Part shown: one piece after another, positions 25,901-39,770 of the stretch
Numbering within the stretch: position 1 is the stretch's first letter
Layout of the letters: the number at the start of each line of letters is the position of its first letter
Assembly: GCF_051014685.1 (NCBI RefSeq)
Contig: NW_027479300.1
Span: 62,001 to 126,000 of the forward strand
Length of the DNA stretch: 64,000 nt
Reading direction: 5' to 3'
Source: Ptiloglossa arizonensis
Taxonomy: Eukaryota; Arthropoda; Insecta; Hymenoptera; Colletidae
Made by a program: the position numbers and the translations under genes
The notes under the pieces: generated by a model
What the model was told of the DNA's origin: nothing
Seen by the model: the letters and a program-made list of their open reading frames with translations, nothing else
Database searches by the model: none

Positions 25901-28039
25901 TACGCATACCGTTGTAATCGGGCGAGTTTCTACTTTCAGATGCAACAGAAATTTTGCGGATTGGTCAATCCATTCGCGAGATATGGCAGTTTGTAGGTAA
26001 GAAACGCTTGAGAAACTCAACATTTTCGCAGTTCTGATGCTCGAAACGAATAACTAGAACGGCCTAGGGGAAAAGTATGCATACCGTTGTAATCGGGCGA
26101 GTTTCTACTTTCAGATGCGATAGAAATTTTGCGGATTGGTCAATCCGTTCGCGAGATATGGCAGTTTGGAAGTAAGAAACGCTTGAGAAACTCAAAATTT
26201 TCGCAGTTCTGATGCTCGAAACGAATAACTAGGACGGCCTAGGGGAAAAGAACGCATACCGTTGTAATCGGGCGAGTTTCTACTTTCAGATGCAACAGAA
26301 ATTTTGCGGATTGGTCAATCCGTTCGCGAGATATGGCAGTTTGTAGGTAAGAAACGCTTGAGAAACACAAAATTTTCGCAGTTCTGATGCTCGACAAGCA
26401 TAACTAGAACGGTCTAGGGGAAAAGTACGCATACCGTTGTAATCGGGCGAGTTTCTACTTTCAGATGCGACAGAAATTTTGCGGATTGTTCAATCCGTTC
26501 GCGAGATATGGCAGTTTGTAGGTAAGAAACGCTTGAGAAACACAAAATTTTCGCAGTTCTGATGCTCGACAAGCATAACTAGAACGGTCTAGGGGAAAAG
26601 TACGCATACCGTTGTAATCGGGCGAGTTTCTACTTTCAGATGCAACAGAAATTTTGCGGATTTGTCAATCCGTTGGCGAGATATGGCAGTTTGTAGGTAA
26701 GAAACGCTTGAGAAACTCAACATTTTCGCAGTTCTGATGCTCGAAACGAATAACTAGAACGGCCTAGGGGAAAAGTACGCATACCGTTGTAATCGGGCGA
26801 GTTTCTACTTTCAGATGCAACAGAAATTTTGCGGATTGGTCAATCCGTTCGCGAGATATGGTAGTTTGTAGGTAAGAAACGCTTGAGAAACTCACAATTT
26901 TCGCAGTTCTGATGCTCGACAAGCATAACTAGAACGGTCTAGGGGAAAAGTACGCATACCGTTGTAATCGGGCGAGTTTCTACTTTCAGATGCAACAGAA
27001 ATTTTGCGGATTTGTCAATCCGTTGGCGAGATATGGCAGTTTGTAGGTAAGAAACGCTTGAGAAACTCAACATTTTCGCAGTTCTGATGCTCGAAACGAA
27101 TAACTAGAACGGCCTAGGGGAAAAGTACGCATACCGTTGTAATCGGGCGAGTTTCTACTTTCAGATGCAACAGAAATTTTGCGGATTGGTCAATCCGTTC
27201 GCGAGATATGGCAGTTTGGAGGTAAGAAACGCTTGAGAAACTCAAAATTTTCGCAGTTCTGATGCTCGAAACGAATAACTAGAACGGACCAGGGGAAAAG
27301 TACGCATACCGTTGTAATCGGGCGAGTTTCTACTTTCAGATGCAACAGAAATTTTGCGGATTGGTCAATCCGTTCGCGAGATATGGCAGTTTGTAGGTAA
27401 GAAACGCTTGAGAAACTCAACATTTTCGCAGTTCTGATGCTCGAAACGAATAACTAGAACGGGCTAGGGGAAAAGTACGCATTCCGTTGTAATCGGGCGA
27501 GTTTCTACTTTCAGATGCAACAGAAACTTTGCGGATTGGTCAATCCGTTCGCGAGATATGGCAGTTTGGAGGTAAGAAACGCTTGAGAAACTCAGAATTT
27601 TCGCAGTTCTGATGCTCGAAACGAATAAATAGAGCGGCCTAGGGGAAAAGTACGCATACCGTTGTAATCGGGCGAGTTTCTACTTTCAGATGCATCAGAA
27701 ATTTTGCGGATTGTTCAATCCGTTCGCGAGATATGGCAGTTTGTAGGTAAGAAACGCTTGAGAAACACAAAATTTTCGCAGTTCTGATGCTCGACAAGCA
27801 TAACTAGAACGGTCTAGGGGAAAAGTACGCATACCGTTGTAATCGGGCGAGTTTCTACTTTCAGATGCAACAGAAATTTTGCGGATTGGTCAATCCGTTC
27901 GCGAGATATGGCAGTTTGTAGGTAAGAAACGCTTGAGAAACACAAAATTTTCGCAGTTCTGATGCTCGACAAGCATAACTAGAACGGTCTAGGGGAAAAG
28001 TACGCATACCGTTGTAATCGGGCGAGTTTCTACTTTCAG

Positions 28040-29830
28040 ATGCAACAGAAACATTGCGGATTGGTCAATCCGTTCGCGAGATATGGCAGTTTGGAGGTAA
28101 GAAACGCTTGAGAAACTCAAAATTTTCGCAGTTCTGATGCTCGAAACGAATAACTAGAACGGACCAGGGGAAAAGTACGCATACCTTTGTAATCGGGCGA
28201 GTTTCTACTTTCAGATGCAACAGAAATTTTGCGGATTGGTCAATCCGTTCGCGAGATATGGCAGTTTGTAGGTAAGAAACGCTTGAGAAACTCAACATTT
28301 TCGCAGTTCTGATGCTCGAAACGAATAACTAGAACGGGCTAGGGGAAAAGTACGCATACCGTTGTAATCGGGCGAGTTTCTACTTTCAGATGCAACAGAA
28401 ACTTTGCGGATTGGTCAATCCGTTCGCGAGATATGGCAGTTTGGAGGTAAGAAACGCTTGAGAAACTCAAAATTTTCGCAGTTCTGATGCTCGAAACGAA
28501 TAACTAGAACGGACTAGGGGAAAAGAACGCATACCGTTGTAATCGGGCGAGTTTCTACTTTCAGATGCAACAGAAATTTTGCAGATTGGTCAATCCGTTC
28601 GCGAGATATGGTAGTTTGTAGGTAAGAAACGCTTGAGAAACTCAAAATTTTCGCAGTTCTGATGCTCGACAAGCATAACTAGAACGGTCTAGGGGAAAAG
28701 TACGCATACCGTTGTAATCGGGCGAGTTTCTACTTTCAGATGCAACAGAAATTTTGCGGATTGGTCAATCCGTTGGCGAGATATGGCAGTTTGTAGGTAA
28801 GAAACGCTTGAGAAACTCAACATTTTCGCAGTTCTGATGCTCGAAACGAATAACTAGAACGGGCTAGGGGAAAAGTACGCATACCGTTGTAATCGGGCGA
28901 GTTTCTTCTTTCAGATGCAACAGAAACTTTGCGGATTGGTCAATCCGTTCGCGAGATATGGCAGTTTGGAGGTAAGAAACGCTTGAGAAACTCAAAATTT
29001 TCGCAGTTCTGATGCTCGAAACGAATAACTAGAACGGACTAGGGGAAAAGAACGCATACCGTTGTAATCGGGCGAGTTTCTACTTTCAGATGCAACAGAA
29101 ATTTTGCAGATTGGTCAATCCGTTCGCGAGATATGGTAGTTTGTAGGTAAGAAACGCTTGAGAAACTCAAAATTTTCGCAGTTCTGATGCTCGACAAGCA
29201 TAACTAGAACGGTCTAGGGGAAAAGTACGCATACCGTTGTAATCGGGCGAGTTTCTACTTTCAGATGCAACAGAAATTTTGCGGATTGGTCAATCCGTTG
29301 GCGAGATATGGCAGTTTGTAGGTAAGAAACGCTTGAGAAACTCAACATTTTCGCAGTTCTGATGCTCGAAACGAATAACTAGAACGGGCTAGGGGAAAAG
29401 TACGCATACCGTTGTAATCGGGCGAGTTTCTACTTTCAGATGCAACAGAAATTTTGCGGATTGGTCAATCCGTTCGCGAGATATGGTAGTTTGTAGGTAA
29501 GAAACGCTTGAGAAACTCAAAATTTTCGCAGTTCTGATGCTCGACAAGCATAACTAGAACGGTCTAGGGGAAAAGTACGCATACCGTTGTAATCGGGCGA
29601 GTTTCTACTTTCAGATGCAACAGAAATTTTGCGGATTTGTCAATCCGTTGGCGAGATATGGCAGTTTGTAGGTAAGAAACGCTTGAGAAACTCAACATTT
29701 TCGCAGTTCTGATGCTCGAAACGAATAACTAGAACGGCCTAGGGGAAAAGTACGCATACCGTTGTAATCGGGCGAGTTTCTACTTTCAGATGCAACAGAA
29801 ACTTTGCGGATTGGTCAATCCGTTCGCGAG
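28040..29830 (+). repeat. Block duplicated at 31,715-33,505 (21 units)
   Basis: Markers at an offset of 3,675 bp are ATACCTTTGTAATC, GGGCTAGG with AACTTTGCGG, GAACGCATACC, TTTGCAGATTGG and GTTGGCGAG. The block contains a 3-unit tandem duplication: 28,336-28,860 and 28,861-29,385. The second of these has TTTCTTCTTT where the others have TTTCTACTTT. Confidence 0.85.
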
Positions 29831-31714
29831 ATATGGCAGTTTGGAGGTAAGAAACACTTGAGAAACTCAAAATTTTCGCAGTTCTGATGCTCGAAACGAA
29901 TAAATAGAGCGGCCTAGGGGAAAAGTACGCATACCGTTGTAATCGGGCGAGTTTCTACTTTCAGATGCATCAGAAATTTTGCGGATTGTTCAATCCGTTC
30001 GCGAGATATGGCAGTTTGTAGGTAAGAAACGCTTGAGAAACACAAAATTTTCGCAGTTCTGATGCTCGACAAGCATAACTAGAACGGTCTAGGGGAAAAG
30101 TACGCATACCGTTGTAATCGGGCGAGTTTCTACTTTCAGATGCAACAGAAATTTTGCGGATTGTTCAATCCGTTCGCGAGATATGGCAGTTTGTAGGTAA
30201 GAAACGCTTGAGAAACACAAAATTTTCGCAGTTCTGATGCTCGACAAGCATAACTAGGACGGTCTAGGGGAAAAGTACGCATAGCGTTGTAATCGGGCGA
30301 GTTTCTACTTTCAGATGCAACAGAAATTTTGCGGATTGTTCAATCCGTTCGCGAGATATGGCAGTTTGTAGGTAAGAAACGCTTGAGAAACACAAAATTT
30401 TCGCAGTTCTGATGCTCGACAAGCATAACTAGAACGGTCTAGGGGAAAAGTACGCATACCGTTGTAATCGGGCGAGTTTCTACTTTCAGATGCAACAGAA
30501 ATTTTGCGGATTGGTCAATCCGTTCGCGAGATATGGCAGTTTGTAGGTAAGAAACGCTTGAGAAACTCAACATTTTCGCAGTTCTGATGCTCGAAACGAA
30601 TAACTAGAACGGGCTAGGGGAAAAGTACGCATACCGTTGTAATCGGGCGAGTTTCTACTTTCAGATGCAACAGAAATTTTGCGGATTTGTCAATCCGTTG
30701 GCGAGATATGGCAGTTTGTAGGTAAGAAACGCTTGAGAAACTCAACATTTTCGCAGTTCTGATGCTCGAAACGAATAACTAGAACGGCCTAGGGGAAAAG
30801 TACGCATACCGTTGTAATCGGGCGAGTTTCTACTTTCAGATGCAACAGAAATTTTGCGGATTGGTCAATCCGTTCGCGAGATATGGCAGTTTGGAGGTAA
30901 GAAACGCTTGAGAAACTCAAAATTTTCGCAGTTCTGATGCTCGAAACGAATAACTAGAACGGACCAGGGGAAAAGTACGCATACCTTTGTAATCGGGCGA
31001 GTTTCTACTTTCAGATGCAACAGAAATTTTGCGGATTGGTCAATCCGTTCGCGAGAAATGGCAGTTTGTAGGTAAGAAACGCTTGAGAAACTCAACATTT
31101 TCGCAGTTCTGATGCTCGAAACGAATAACTAGAACGGGCTAGGGGAAAAGTACGCATACCGTTGTAATCGGGCGAGTTTCTACTTTCAGATGCAACAGAA
31201 ACTTTGCGGATTGGTCAATCCGTTCGCGAGATATGGCAGTTTGGAGGTAAGAAACGCTTGAGAAACTCAAAATTTTCGCAGTTCTGATGCTCGAAACGAA
31301 TAACTAGAACGGACTAGGGGAAAAGAACGCATACCGTTGTAATCGGGCGAGTTTCTACTTTCAGATGCTACAGAAATTTTGCGGATTGGTCAATCCGTTC
31401 GCGAGATATGGTAGTTTGTAGGTAAGAAACGCTTGAGAAACTCAAAATTTTCGCAGTTCTGATGCTCGACAAGCATAACTAGAACGGTCTAGGGGAAAAG
31501 TACGCATACCGTTGTAATCGGGCGAGTTTCTACTTTCAGATGCAACAGAAATTTTGCGGATTTGTCAATCCGTTGGCGAGATATGGCAGTTTGTAGGTAA
31601 GAAACGCTTGAGAAACTCAACATTTTCGCAGTTCTGATGCTCGAAACGAATAACTAGAACGGCCTAGGGGAAAAGTACGCATACCGTTGTAATCGGGCGA
31701 GTATCTACTTTCAG

Positions 31715-33505
31715 ATGCAACAGAAATTTTGCGGATTGGTCAATCCGTTCGCGAGATATGGCAGTTTGGATGTAAGAAACGCTTGAGAAACTCAAAATTT
31801 TCGCTGTTCTGATGCTCGAAACGAATAACTAGAACGGACCAGGGGAAAAGTACGCATACCTTTGTAATCGGGCGAGTTTCTACTTTCAGATGCAACAGAA
31901 ATTTTGCGGATTGGTCAATCCGTTCGCGAGATATGGCAGTTTGTAGGTAAGAAACGCTTGAGAAACTCAACATTTTCGCAGTTCTGATGCTCGAAACGAA
32001 TAACTAGAACGGGCTAGGGGAAAAGTACGCATACCGTTGTAATCGGGCGAGTTTCTACTTTCAGATGCAACAGAAACTTTGCGGATTGGTCAATCCGTTC
32101 GCGAGATATGGCAGTTTGGAGGTAAGAAACGCTTGAGAAACTCAAAATTTTCGCAGTTCTGATGCTCGAAACGAATAACTAGAACGGACTAGGGGAAAAG
32201 AACGCATACCGTTGTAATCGGGCGAGTTTCTACTTTCAGATGCAACAGAAATTTTGCAGATTGGTCAATCCGTTCGCGAGATATGGTAGTTTGTAGGTAA
32301 GAAACGCTTGAGAAACTCAAAATTTTCGCAGTTCTGATGCTCGACAAGCATAACTAGAACGGTCTAGGGGAAAAGTACGCATACCGTTGTAATCGGGCGA
32401 GTTTCTACTTTCAGATGCAACAGAAATTTTGCGGATTGGTCAATCCGTTGGCGAGATATGGCAGTTTGTAGGTAAGAAACGCTTGAGAAACTCAACATTT
32501 TCGCAGTTCTGATGCTCGAAACGAATAACTAGAACGGGCTAGGGGAAAAGTACGCATACCGTTGTAATCGGGCGAGTTTCTACTTTCAGATGCAACAGAA
32601 ACTTTGCGGATTGGTCAATCCGTTCGCGAGATATGGCAGTTTGGAGGTAAGAAACGCTTGAGAAACTCAAAATTTTCGCAGTTCTGATGCTCGAAACGAA
32701 TAACTAGAACGGACTAGGGGAAAAGAACGCATACCGTTGTAATCGGGCGAGTTTCTACTTTCAGATGCAACAGAAATTTTGCAGATTGGTCAATCCGTTC
32801 GCGAGATATGGTAGTTTGTAGGTAAGAAACGCTTGAGAAACTCAAAATTTTCGCAGTTCTGATGCTCGACAAGCATAACTAGAACGGTCTAGGGGAAAAG
32901 TACGCATACCGTTGTAATCGGGCGAGTTTCTACTTTCAGATGCAACAGAAATTTTGCGGATTGGTCAATCCGTTGGCGAGATATGGCAGTTTGTAGGTAA
33001 GAAACGCTTGAGAAACTCAACATTTTCGCAGTTCTGATGCTCGAAACGAATAACTAGAACGGGCTAGGGGAAAAGTACGCATACCGTTGTAATCGGGCGA
33101 GTTTCTACTTTCAGATGCAACAGAAATTTTGCGGATTGGTCAATCCGTTCGCGAGATATGGTAGTTTGTAGGTAAGAAACGCTTGAGAAACTCAAAATTT
33201 TCGCAGTTCTGATGCTCGACAAGCATAACTAGAACGGTCTAGGGGAAAAGTACGCATACCGTTGTAATCGGGCGAGTTTCTACTTTCAGATGCAACAGAA
33301 ATTTTGCGGATTTGTCAATCCGTTGGCGAGATATGGCAGTTTGTAGGTAAGAAACGCTTGAGAAACTCAACATTTTCGCAGTTCTGATGCTCGAAACGAA
33401 TAACTAGAACGGCCTAGGGGAAAAGTACGCATACCGTTGTAATCGGGCGAGTTTCTACTTTCAGATGCAACAGAAACTTTGCGGATTGGTCAATCCGTTC
33501 GCGAG
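31715..33505 (+). repeat. Second copy of the 28,040-29,830 block
   Basis: The internal 3-unit tandem duplication is preserved (32,011-32,535 and 32,536-33,060), with TTTGCAGATTGG at 32,255 and 32,780. The 3-unit event therefore preceded the 21-unit event. Similarity stops near 33,505, where TTTGTAGG replaces TTTGGAGG. Confidence 0.85.
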
Positions 33506-36500
33506 ATATGGCAGTTTGTAGGTAAGAAACGCTTGAGAAACACAAAATTTTCGCAGTTCTGATGCTCGACAAGCATAACTAGGACGGTCTAGGGGAAAAG
33601 TACGCATAGCGTTGTAATCGGGCGAGTTTCTACTTTCAGATGCAACAGAAATTTTGCGGATTGTTCAATCCGTTCGCGAGATATGGCAGTTTGTAGGTAA
33701 GAAACGCTTGAGAAACACAAAATTTTCGCAGTTCTGATGCTCGACAAGCATAACTAGAACGGTCTAGGGGAAAAGTACGCATACCGTTGTAATCGGGCGA
33801 GTTTCTACTTTCAGATGCAACAGAAATTTTGCGGATTGGTCAATCCGTTCGCGAGATATGGCAGTTTGTAGGTAAGAAACGCTTGAGAAACTCAACATTT
33901 TCGCAGTTCTGATGCTCGAAACGAATAACTAGAACGGGCTAGGGGAAAAGTACGCATACCGTTGTAATCGGGCGAGTTTCTACTTTCAGATGCAACAGAA
34001 ACTTTGCGGATTGGTCAATCCGTTCGCGAGATATGGCAGTTTGGAGGTAAGAAACGCTTGAGAAACTCAACATTTTCGCAGTTCTGATGCTCGAAACGAA
34101 TAACTAGAACGGGCTAGGGGAAAAGTACGCATACCGTTGTAATCGGGCGAGTTTCTACTTTCAGATGCAACAGAAACTTTGCGGATTGGTCAATCCGTTC
34201 GCGAGATATGGCAGTTTGGAGGTAAGAAACGCTTGAGAAACTCAAAATTTTCGCAGTTCTGATGCTCGAAACGAATAACTAGAACGGACTAGGGGAAAAG
34301 AACGCATACCGTTGTAATCGGGCGAGTTTCTACTTTCAGATGCAACAGAAATTTTGCGGATTGGTCAATCCGTTCGCGAGATATGGTAGTTTGTAGGTAA
34401 GAAACGCTTGAGAAACTCAAAATTTTCGCAGTTCTGATGCTCGACAAGCATAACTAGAACGGTCTAGGGGAAAAGTACGCATACCGTTGTAATCGGGCGA
34501 GTTTCTACTTTCAGATGCAACAGAAATTTTGCGGATTGGTCAATCCGTTGGCGAGATATGGCAGTTTGTAGGTAAGAAACGCTTGAGAAACTCAACATTT
34601 TCGCAGTTCTGATGCTCGAAACGAATAACTAGAACGGCCTAGGGGAAAAGTACGCATACCGTTGTAATCGGGCGAGTTTCTACTTTCAGATGCAACAGAA
34701 ATTTTGCGGATTGGTCAATCCGTTCGCGAGATATGGCAGTTTGGAGGTAAGAAACGCTTGAGAAACTCAAAATTTTCGCAGTTCTGATGCTCGAAACTAA
34801 TAACCAGAACAGACCAGGGGAAAAGTACGCATACCGTTGTAATCGGGCGAGTTTCTACTTTCAGATGCAACAGAAATTTTGCGGATTGGTCAATCCGTTG
34901 GCGAGATATGGCAGTTTGTAGGTAAGAAACGCTTGAGAAACTCAACATTTTCGCAGTTCTGATGCTCGAAACGAATAACTAGAACGGCCTAGGGGAAAAG
35001 TACGCATACCGTTGTAATCGGGCGAGTTTCTACTTTCAGATGCAACAGAAATTTTGCGGATTGGTCAATCCGTTCGCGAGATATGGCAGTTTGTAGGTAA
35101 GAAACGCTTGAGAAACTCAACATTTTCGCAGTTCTGATGCTCGAAACGAATAACTAGAACGGGCTAGGGGAAAAGTACGCATACCGTTGTAATCGGGCGA
35201 GTTTCTACTTTCAGATGCAACAGAAACTTTGCGGATTGGTCAATCCGTTCGCGAGATATGGCAGTTTGGAGGTAAGAAACGCTTGAGAAACTCAAAATTT
35301 TCGCAGTTCTGATGCTCGAAACGAATAACTAGAACGGACTAGGGGAAAAGAACGCATACCGTTGTAATCGGGCGAGTTTCTACTTTCAGATGCAACAGAA
35401 ATTTTGCGGATTGGTCAATCCGTTCGCGAGATATGGTAGTTTGTAGGTAAGAAACGCTTGAGAAACTCAAAATTTTCGCAGTTCTGATGCTCGACAAGCA
35501 TAACTAGAACGGTCTAGGGGAAAAGTACGCATACCGTTGTAATCGGGCGAGTTTCTACTTTCAGATGCAACAGAAATTTTGCGGATTGGTCAATCCGTTG
35601 GCGAGATATGGCAGTTTGTAGGTAAGAAACGCTTGAGAAACTCAACATTTTCGCAGTTCTGATGCTCGAAACGAATAACTAGAACGGCCTAGGGGAAAAG
35701 TACGCATACCGTTGTAATCGGGCGAGTTTCTACTTTCAGATGCAACAGAAATTTTGCGGATTGGTCAATCCGTTCGCGAGATATGGCAGTTTGGAAGTAA
35801 GAAACGCTTGAGAAACTCAAAATTTTCGCAGTTCTGATGCTCGAAACGAATAACCAGAACAGACCAGGGGAAAAGTACGCATACCGTTGTAATCGGGCGA
35901 GTTTCTACTTTCAGATGCAACAGAAATTTTGCGGATTGGTCAATCCGTTGGCGAGATATGGCAGTTTGTAGGTAAGAAACGCTTGAGAAACTCAACATTT
36001 TCGCAGTTCTGATGCTCGAAACGAATAACTAGAACGGCCTAGGGGAAAAGTACGCATACCGTTGTAATCGGGCGAGTTTCTACTTTCAGATGCAACAGAA
36101 ATTTTGCGGATTGGTCAATCCGTTCGCGAGATATGGCAGTTTGTAGGTAAGAAACGCTTGAGAAACTCAACATTTTCGCAGTTCTGATGCTCGAAACGAA
36201 TAACTAGAACGGGCTAGGGGAAAAGTACGCATACCGTTGTAATCGGGCGAGTTTCTACTTTCAGATGCAACAGAAACTTTGCGGATTGGTCAATCCGTTC
36301 GCGAGATATGGCAGTTTGGAGGTAAGAAACGCTTGAGAAACTCAAAATTTTCGCAGTTCTGATGCTCGAAACGAATAACTAGAACGGACTAGGGGAAAAG
36401 AACGCATACCGTTGTAATCGGGCGAGTTTCTACTTTCAGATGCAACAGAAATTTTGCGGATTGGTCAATCCGTTCGCGAGATATGGTAGTTTGTAGGTAA

Positions 36501-37009
36501 GAAACGCTTGAGAAACTCAACATTTTCGCAGTTCTGATGCTCGAAACGAATAACTAGAACGGCCTAGGGGAAAAGTACGCATACCGTTGTAATCGGGCGA
36601 GTTTCTACTTTCAGATGCAACAGAAATTTTGCGGATTGGTCAATCGGTTCGCGAGATATGGCAGTTTGGAGGTAAGAAACGCTTGAGAAACTCAACATTT
36701 TCGCAGTTCTGATGCTCGAAACGAATAACTAGAACGGGCTAGGGGAAAAGTACGCATACCGTTGTAATCGGGCGAGTTTCTACTTTCAGATGCAACAGAA
36801 ACTTTGCGGATTGGTCAATCCGTTCGCGAGATATGGCAGTTTGGAGGTAAGAAACGCTTGAGAAACTCAAAATTTTCGCAGTTCTGATGCTCGACAAGCA
36901 TAACTAGAACGGTCTAGGGGAAAAGTACGCATACCGTTGTAATCGGGCGAGTTTCTACTTTCAGATGCAACAGAAATTTTGCGGATTGGTCAATCCGTTG
37001 GCGAGATAT

Positions 37010-39770
37010 GGCAGTTTGTAGGTAAGAAACGCTTGAGAAACTCAACATTTTCGCAGTTCTGATGCACGAAACGAATAACTAGAACGGCCTAGGGGAAAAG
37101 TACGCATACCGTTGTAATCGGGCGAGTTTCTACTTTCAGATGCAACAGAAATTTTGCGGATTGGTCAATCCGTTCGCGAGATATGGCAGTTTGGAGGTAA
37201 GAAACGCTTGAGAAACTCAAAATTTTCGCAGTTCTGATGCTCGAAACGAATAACAAGAACGGACCAGGGGAAAAGTACGCATACCGTTGTAATCGGGCGA
37301 GTTTCTACTTTCAGATGCAACAGAAATTTTGCGGATTGGTCAATCCGTTCGCGAGATATGGCAGTTTGGAGGTAAGAAACGCTTGAGAAACTCAACATTT
37401 TCGCAGTTCTGATGCTCGAAACGAATAACTAGAACGGAGTAGGGGAAAAGAACGCATACCGTTGTAATCGGGCGAGTTTCTACTTTCAGATGCAACAGAA
37501 ATTTTGCGGATTGGTCAATCCGTTCGCGAGATATGGTAGTTTGTAGGTAAGAAACGCTTGAGAAACTCAAAATTTTCGCAGTTCTGATGCTCGACAAGCA
37601 TAACTAGAACGGTCTAGGGGAAAAGTACGCATACCGTTGTAATCGGGCGAGTTTCTACTTTCAGATGCAACAGAAATTTTGCGGATTGGTCAATCCGTTG
37701 GCGAGATATGGCAGTTTGTAGGTAAGAAACGCTTGAGAAACTCAACATTTTCGCAGTTCTGATGCTCGAAACGAATAACTAAAACGGCCTAGGGGAAAAG
37801 TACGCATACCGTTGTAATCGGGCGAGTTTCTACTTTCAGATGCAACAGAAATTTTGCGGATTGGTCAATCCGTTCGCGAGATATGGCAGTTTGGAGGTAA
37901 GAAACGCTTGAGAAACTCAAAATTTTCGCAGTTCTGATGCTCGAAACGAATAACTAGAACGGACCAGGGGAAAAGTACGCATACCGTTGTAATCGGGCGA
38001 GTTTCTACTTTCAGATGCAACAGAAATTTTGCGGATTGGTCAATCCGTTCGCGAGATATGGCAGTTTGTAGGTAAGAAACGCTTGAGAAACTCAAAATTT
38101 TCGCAGTTCTGATGCTCGACAAGCATAACTAGGACGGTCTAGGGGAAAAGTACCCATACCGTTGTAATCGGGCGAGTTTCTACTTTCAGATGCAACAGAA
38201 ATTTTGCGGATTGGTCAATCCGTTCGCGAGATATGGCAGTTTGTAGGTAAGAAACGCTTGAGAAACTCAACATTTTCGCAGTTCTGATGCTCGAAACGAA
38301 TAACTAGAACGGACAAGGGGAAGAGTACGCATACCGTTGTAATCGGGCGAGTTTCTACTTTCAGATGCAACAGAAATTTTCCGGATTGGTCAATCCGTTG
38401 GCGAGATATGGCAGTTTGTAGGTAAGAAACGCTTGAGACACTCAACATTTTCGCAGTTCTGATGCACGAAACGAATAACTAGAACGGCCTAGGGGAAAAG
38501 TACGCATACCGTTGTAATCGGGCGAGTTTCTACTTTCAGATGCAACAGAAATTTTGCGGATTGGTCAATCCGTTCGCGAGATATGGCAGTTTGGAGGTAA
38601 GAAACGCTTGAGAAACTCAAAATTTTCGCAGTTCTGATGCTCGAAACGAATAACAAGAACGGACCAGGGGAAAAGTACGCATACCGTTGTAATCGGGCGA
38701 GTTTCTACTTTCAGATGCAACAGAAATTTTGCGGATTGGTCAATCCGTTCGCGAGATATGGCAGTTTGGAGGTAAGAAACGCTTGAGAAACTCAACATTT
38801 TCGCAGTTCTGATGCTCGAAACGAATAACTAGAACGGAGTAGGGGAAAAGAACGCATACCGTTGTAATCGGGCGAGTTTCTACTTTCAGATGCAACAGAA
38901 ATTTTGCGGATTGGTCAATCCGTTCGCGAGATATGGTAGTTTGTAGGTAAGAAACGCTTGAGAAACTCAAAATTTTCGCAGTTCTGATGCTCGACAAGCA
39001 TAACTAGAACGGTCTAGGGGAAAAGTACGCATACCGTTGTAATCGGGCGAGTTTCTACTTTCAGATGCAACAGAAATTTTGCGGATTGGTCAATCCGTTG
39101 GCGAGATATGGCAGTTTGTAGGTAAGAAACGCTTGAGAAACTCAACATTTTCGCAGTTCTGATGCTCGAAACGAATAACTAAAACGGCCTAGGAGAAAAG
39201 TACGCACACCGTTGTAATCGGGCGAGTTTCTACTTTCAGATGCAACAGAAATTTTGCGGATTGGTCAATCCGTTCGCGAGATATGGCAGTTTGGAGGTAA
39301 GAAACGCTTGAGAAACTCAAAATTTTCGCAGTTCTGATGCTCGAAACGAATAACTAGAACGGACCAGGGGAAAAGTACGCATACCGTTGTAATCGGGCGA
39401 GTTTCTACTTTCAGATGCAACAGAAATTTTGCGGATTGGTCAATCCGTTCGCGAGATATGGCAGTTTGTAGGTAAGAAACGCTTGAGAAACTCAAAATTT
39501 TCGCAGTTCTGATGCTCGACAAGCATAACTAGGACGGTCTAGGGGAAAAGTACCCATACCGTTGTAATCGGGCGAGTTTCTACTTTCAGATGCAACAGAA
39601 ATTTTGCGGATTGGTCAATCCGTTCGCGAGATATGGCAGTTTGTAGGTAAGAAACGCTTGAGAAACTCAACATTTTCGCAGTTCTGATGCTCGAAACGAA
39701 TAACTAGAACGGACAAGGGGAAAAGTACGCATACCGTTGTAATCGGGCGAGTTTCTACTTTCAGATGCAA
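37010..39770 (+). repeat. Nested 8-unit (1,400-bp) tandem duplication in copy 1
   Basis: About 37,010-38,370 and 38,410-39,770 share GATGCACGAAAC, ACAAGAACGGACC, ACGGAGTAGG, TAACTAAAACGG, GTACCCATACC and GGACAAGGGG at an offset of 1,400 bp. They diverge where 38,381 reads TTTCCGGATTGG and 39,781 reads GCGGATTGG with AAACCGTTAGCG. Confidence 0.9.

Larger units (their letters stand above)
23430..35709 (+). repeat. Zone 5: AACTTTGCGG / GTTGGCGAG variant family
   Basis: New diagnostic variants become common: AAACTTTGCGG (unit position 57), CCGTTGGCGAG (position 80), GGATTTGTC and GGATTGTTC (positions 68-69), AGAAACACAAAA, ACGGGCTAGG and ACGGACCAGG. GCGACTTTC, frequent to the left, is not seen here. 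Recurrences at 525, 875, 2,625, 2,800 and 3,675 bp show 3-, 5-, 15-, 16- and 21-unit spacing. Only satellite units are present. Confidence 0.85.

Noticed and set aside
35765..35998. Recurring 76-85-codon minus-strand frames, for example here and at 49,589-49,846 and 57,460-57,717
   Set aside because: All are the same unit read in the same phase. Their recurrence at 175-bp multiples reflects the repeat, not a gene family. There is no consistent start context, signal, domain or codon-type conservation, and single-base differences do not favour silent changes.
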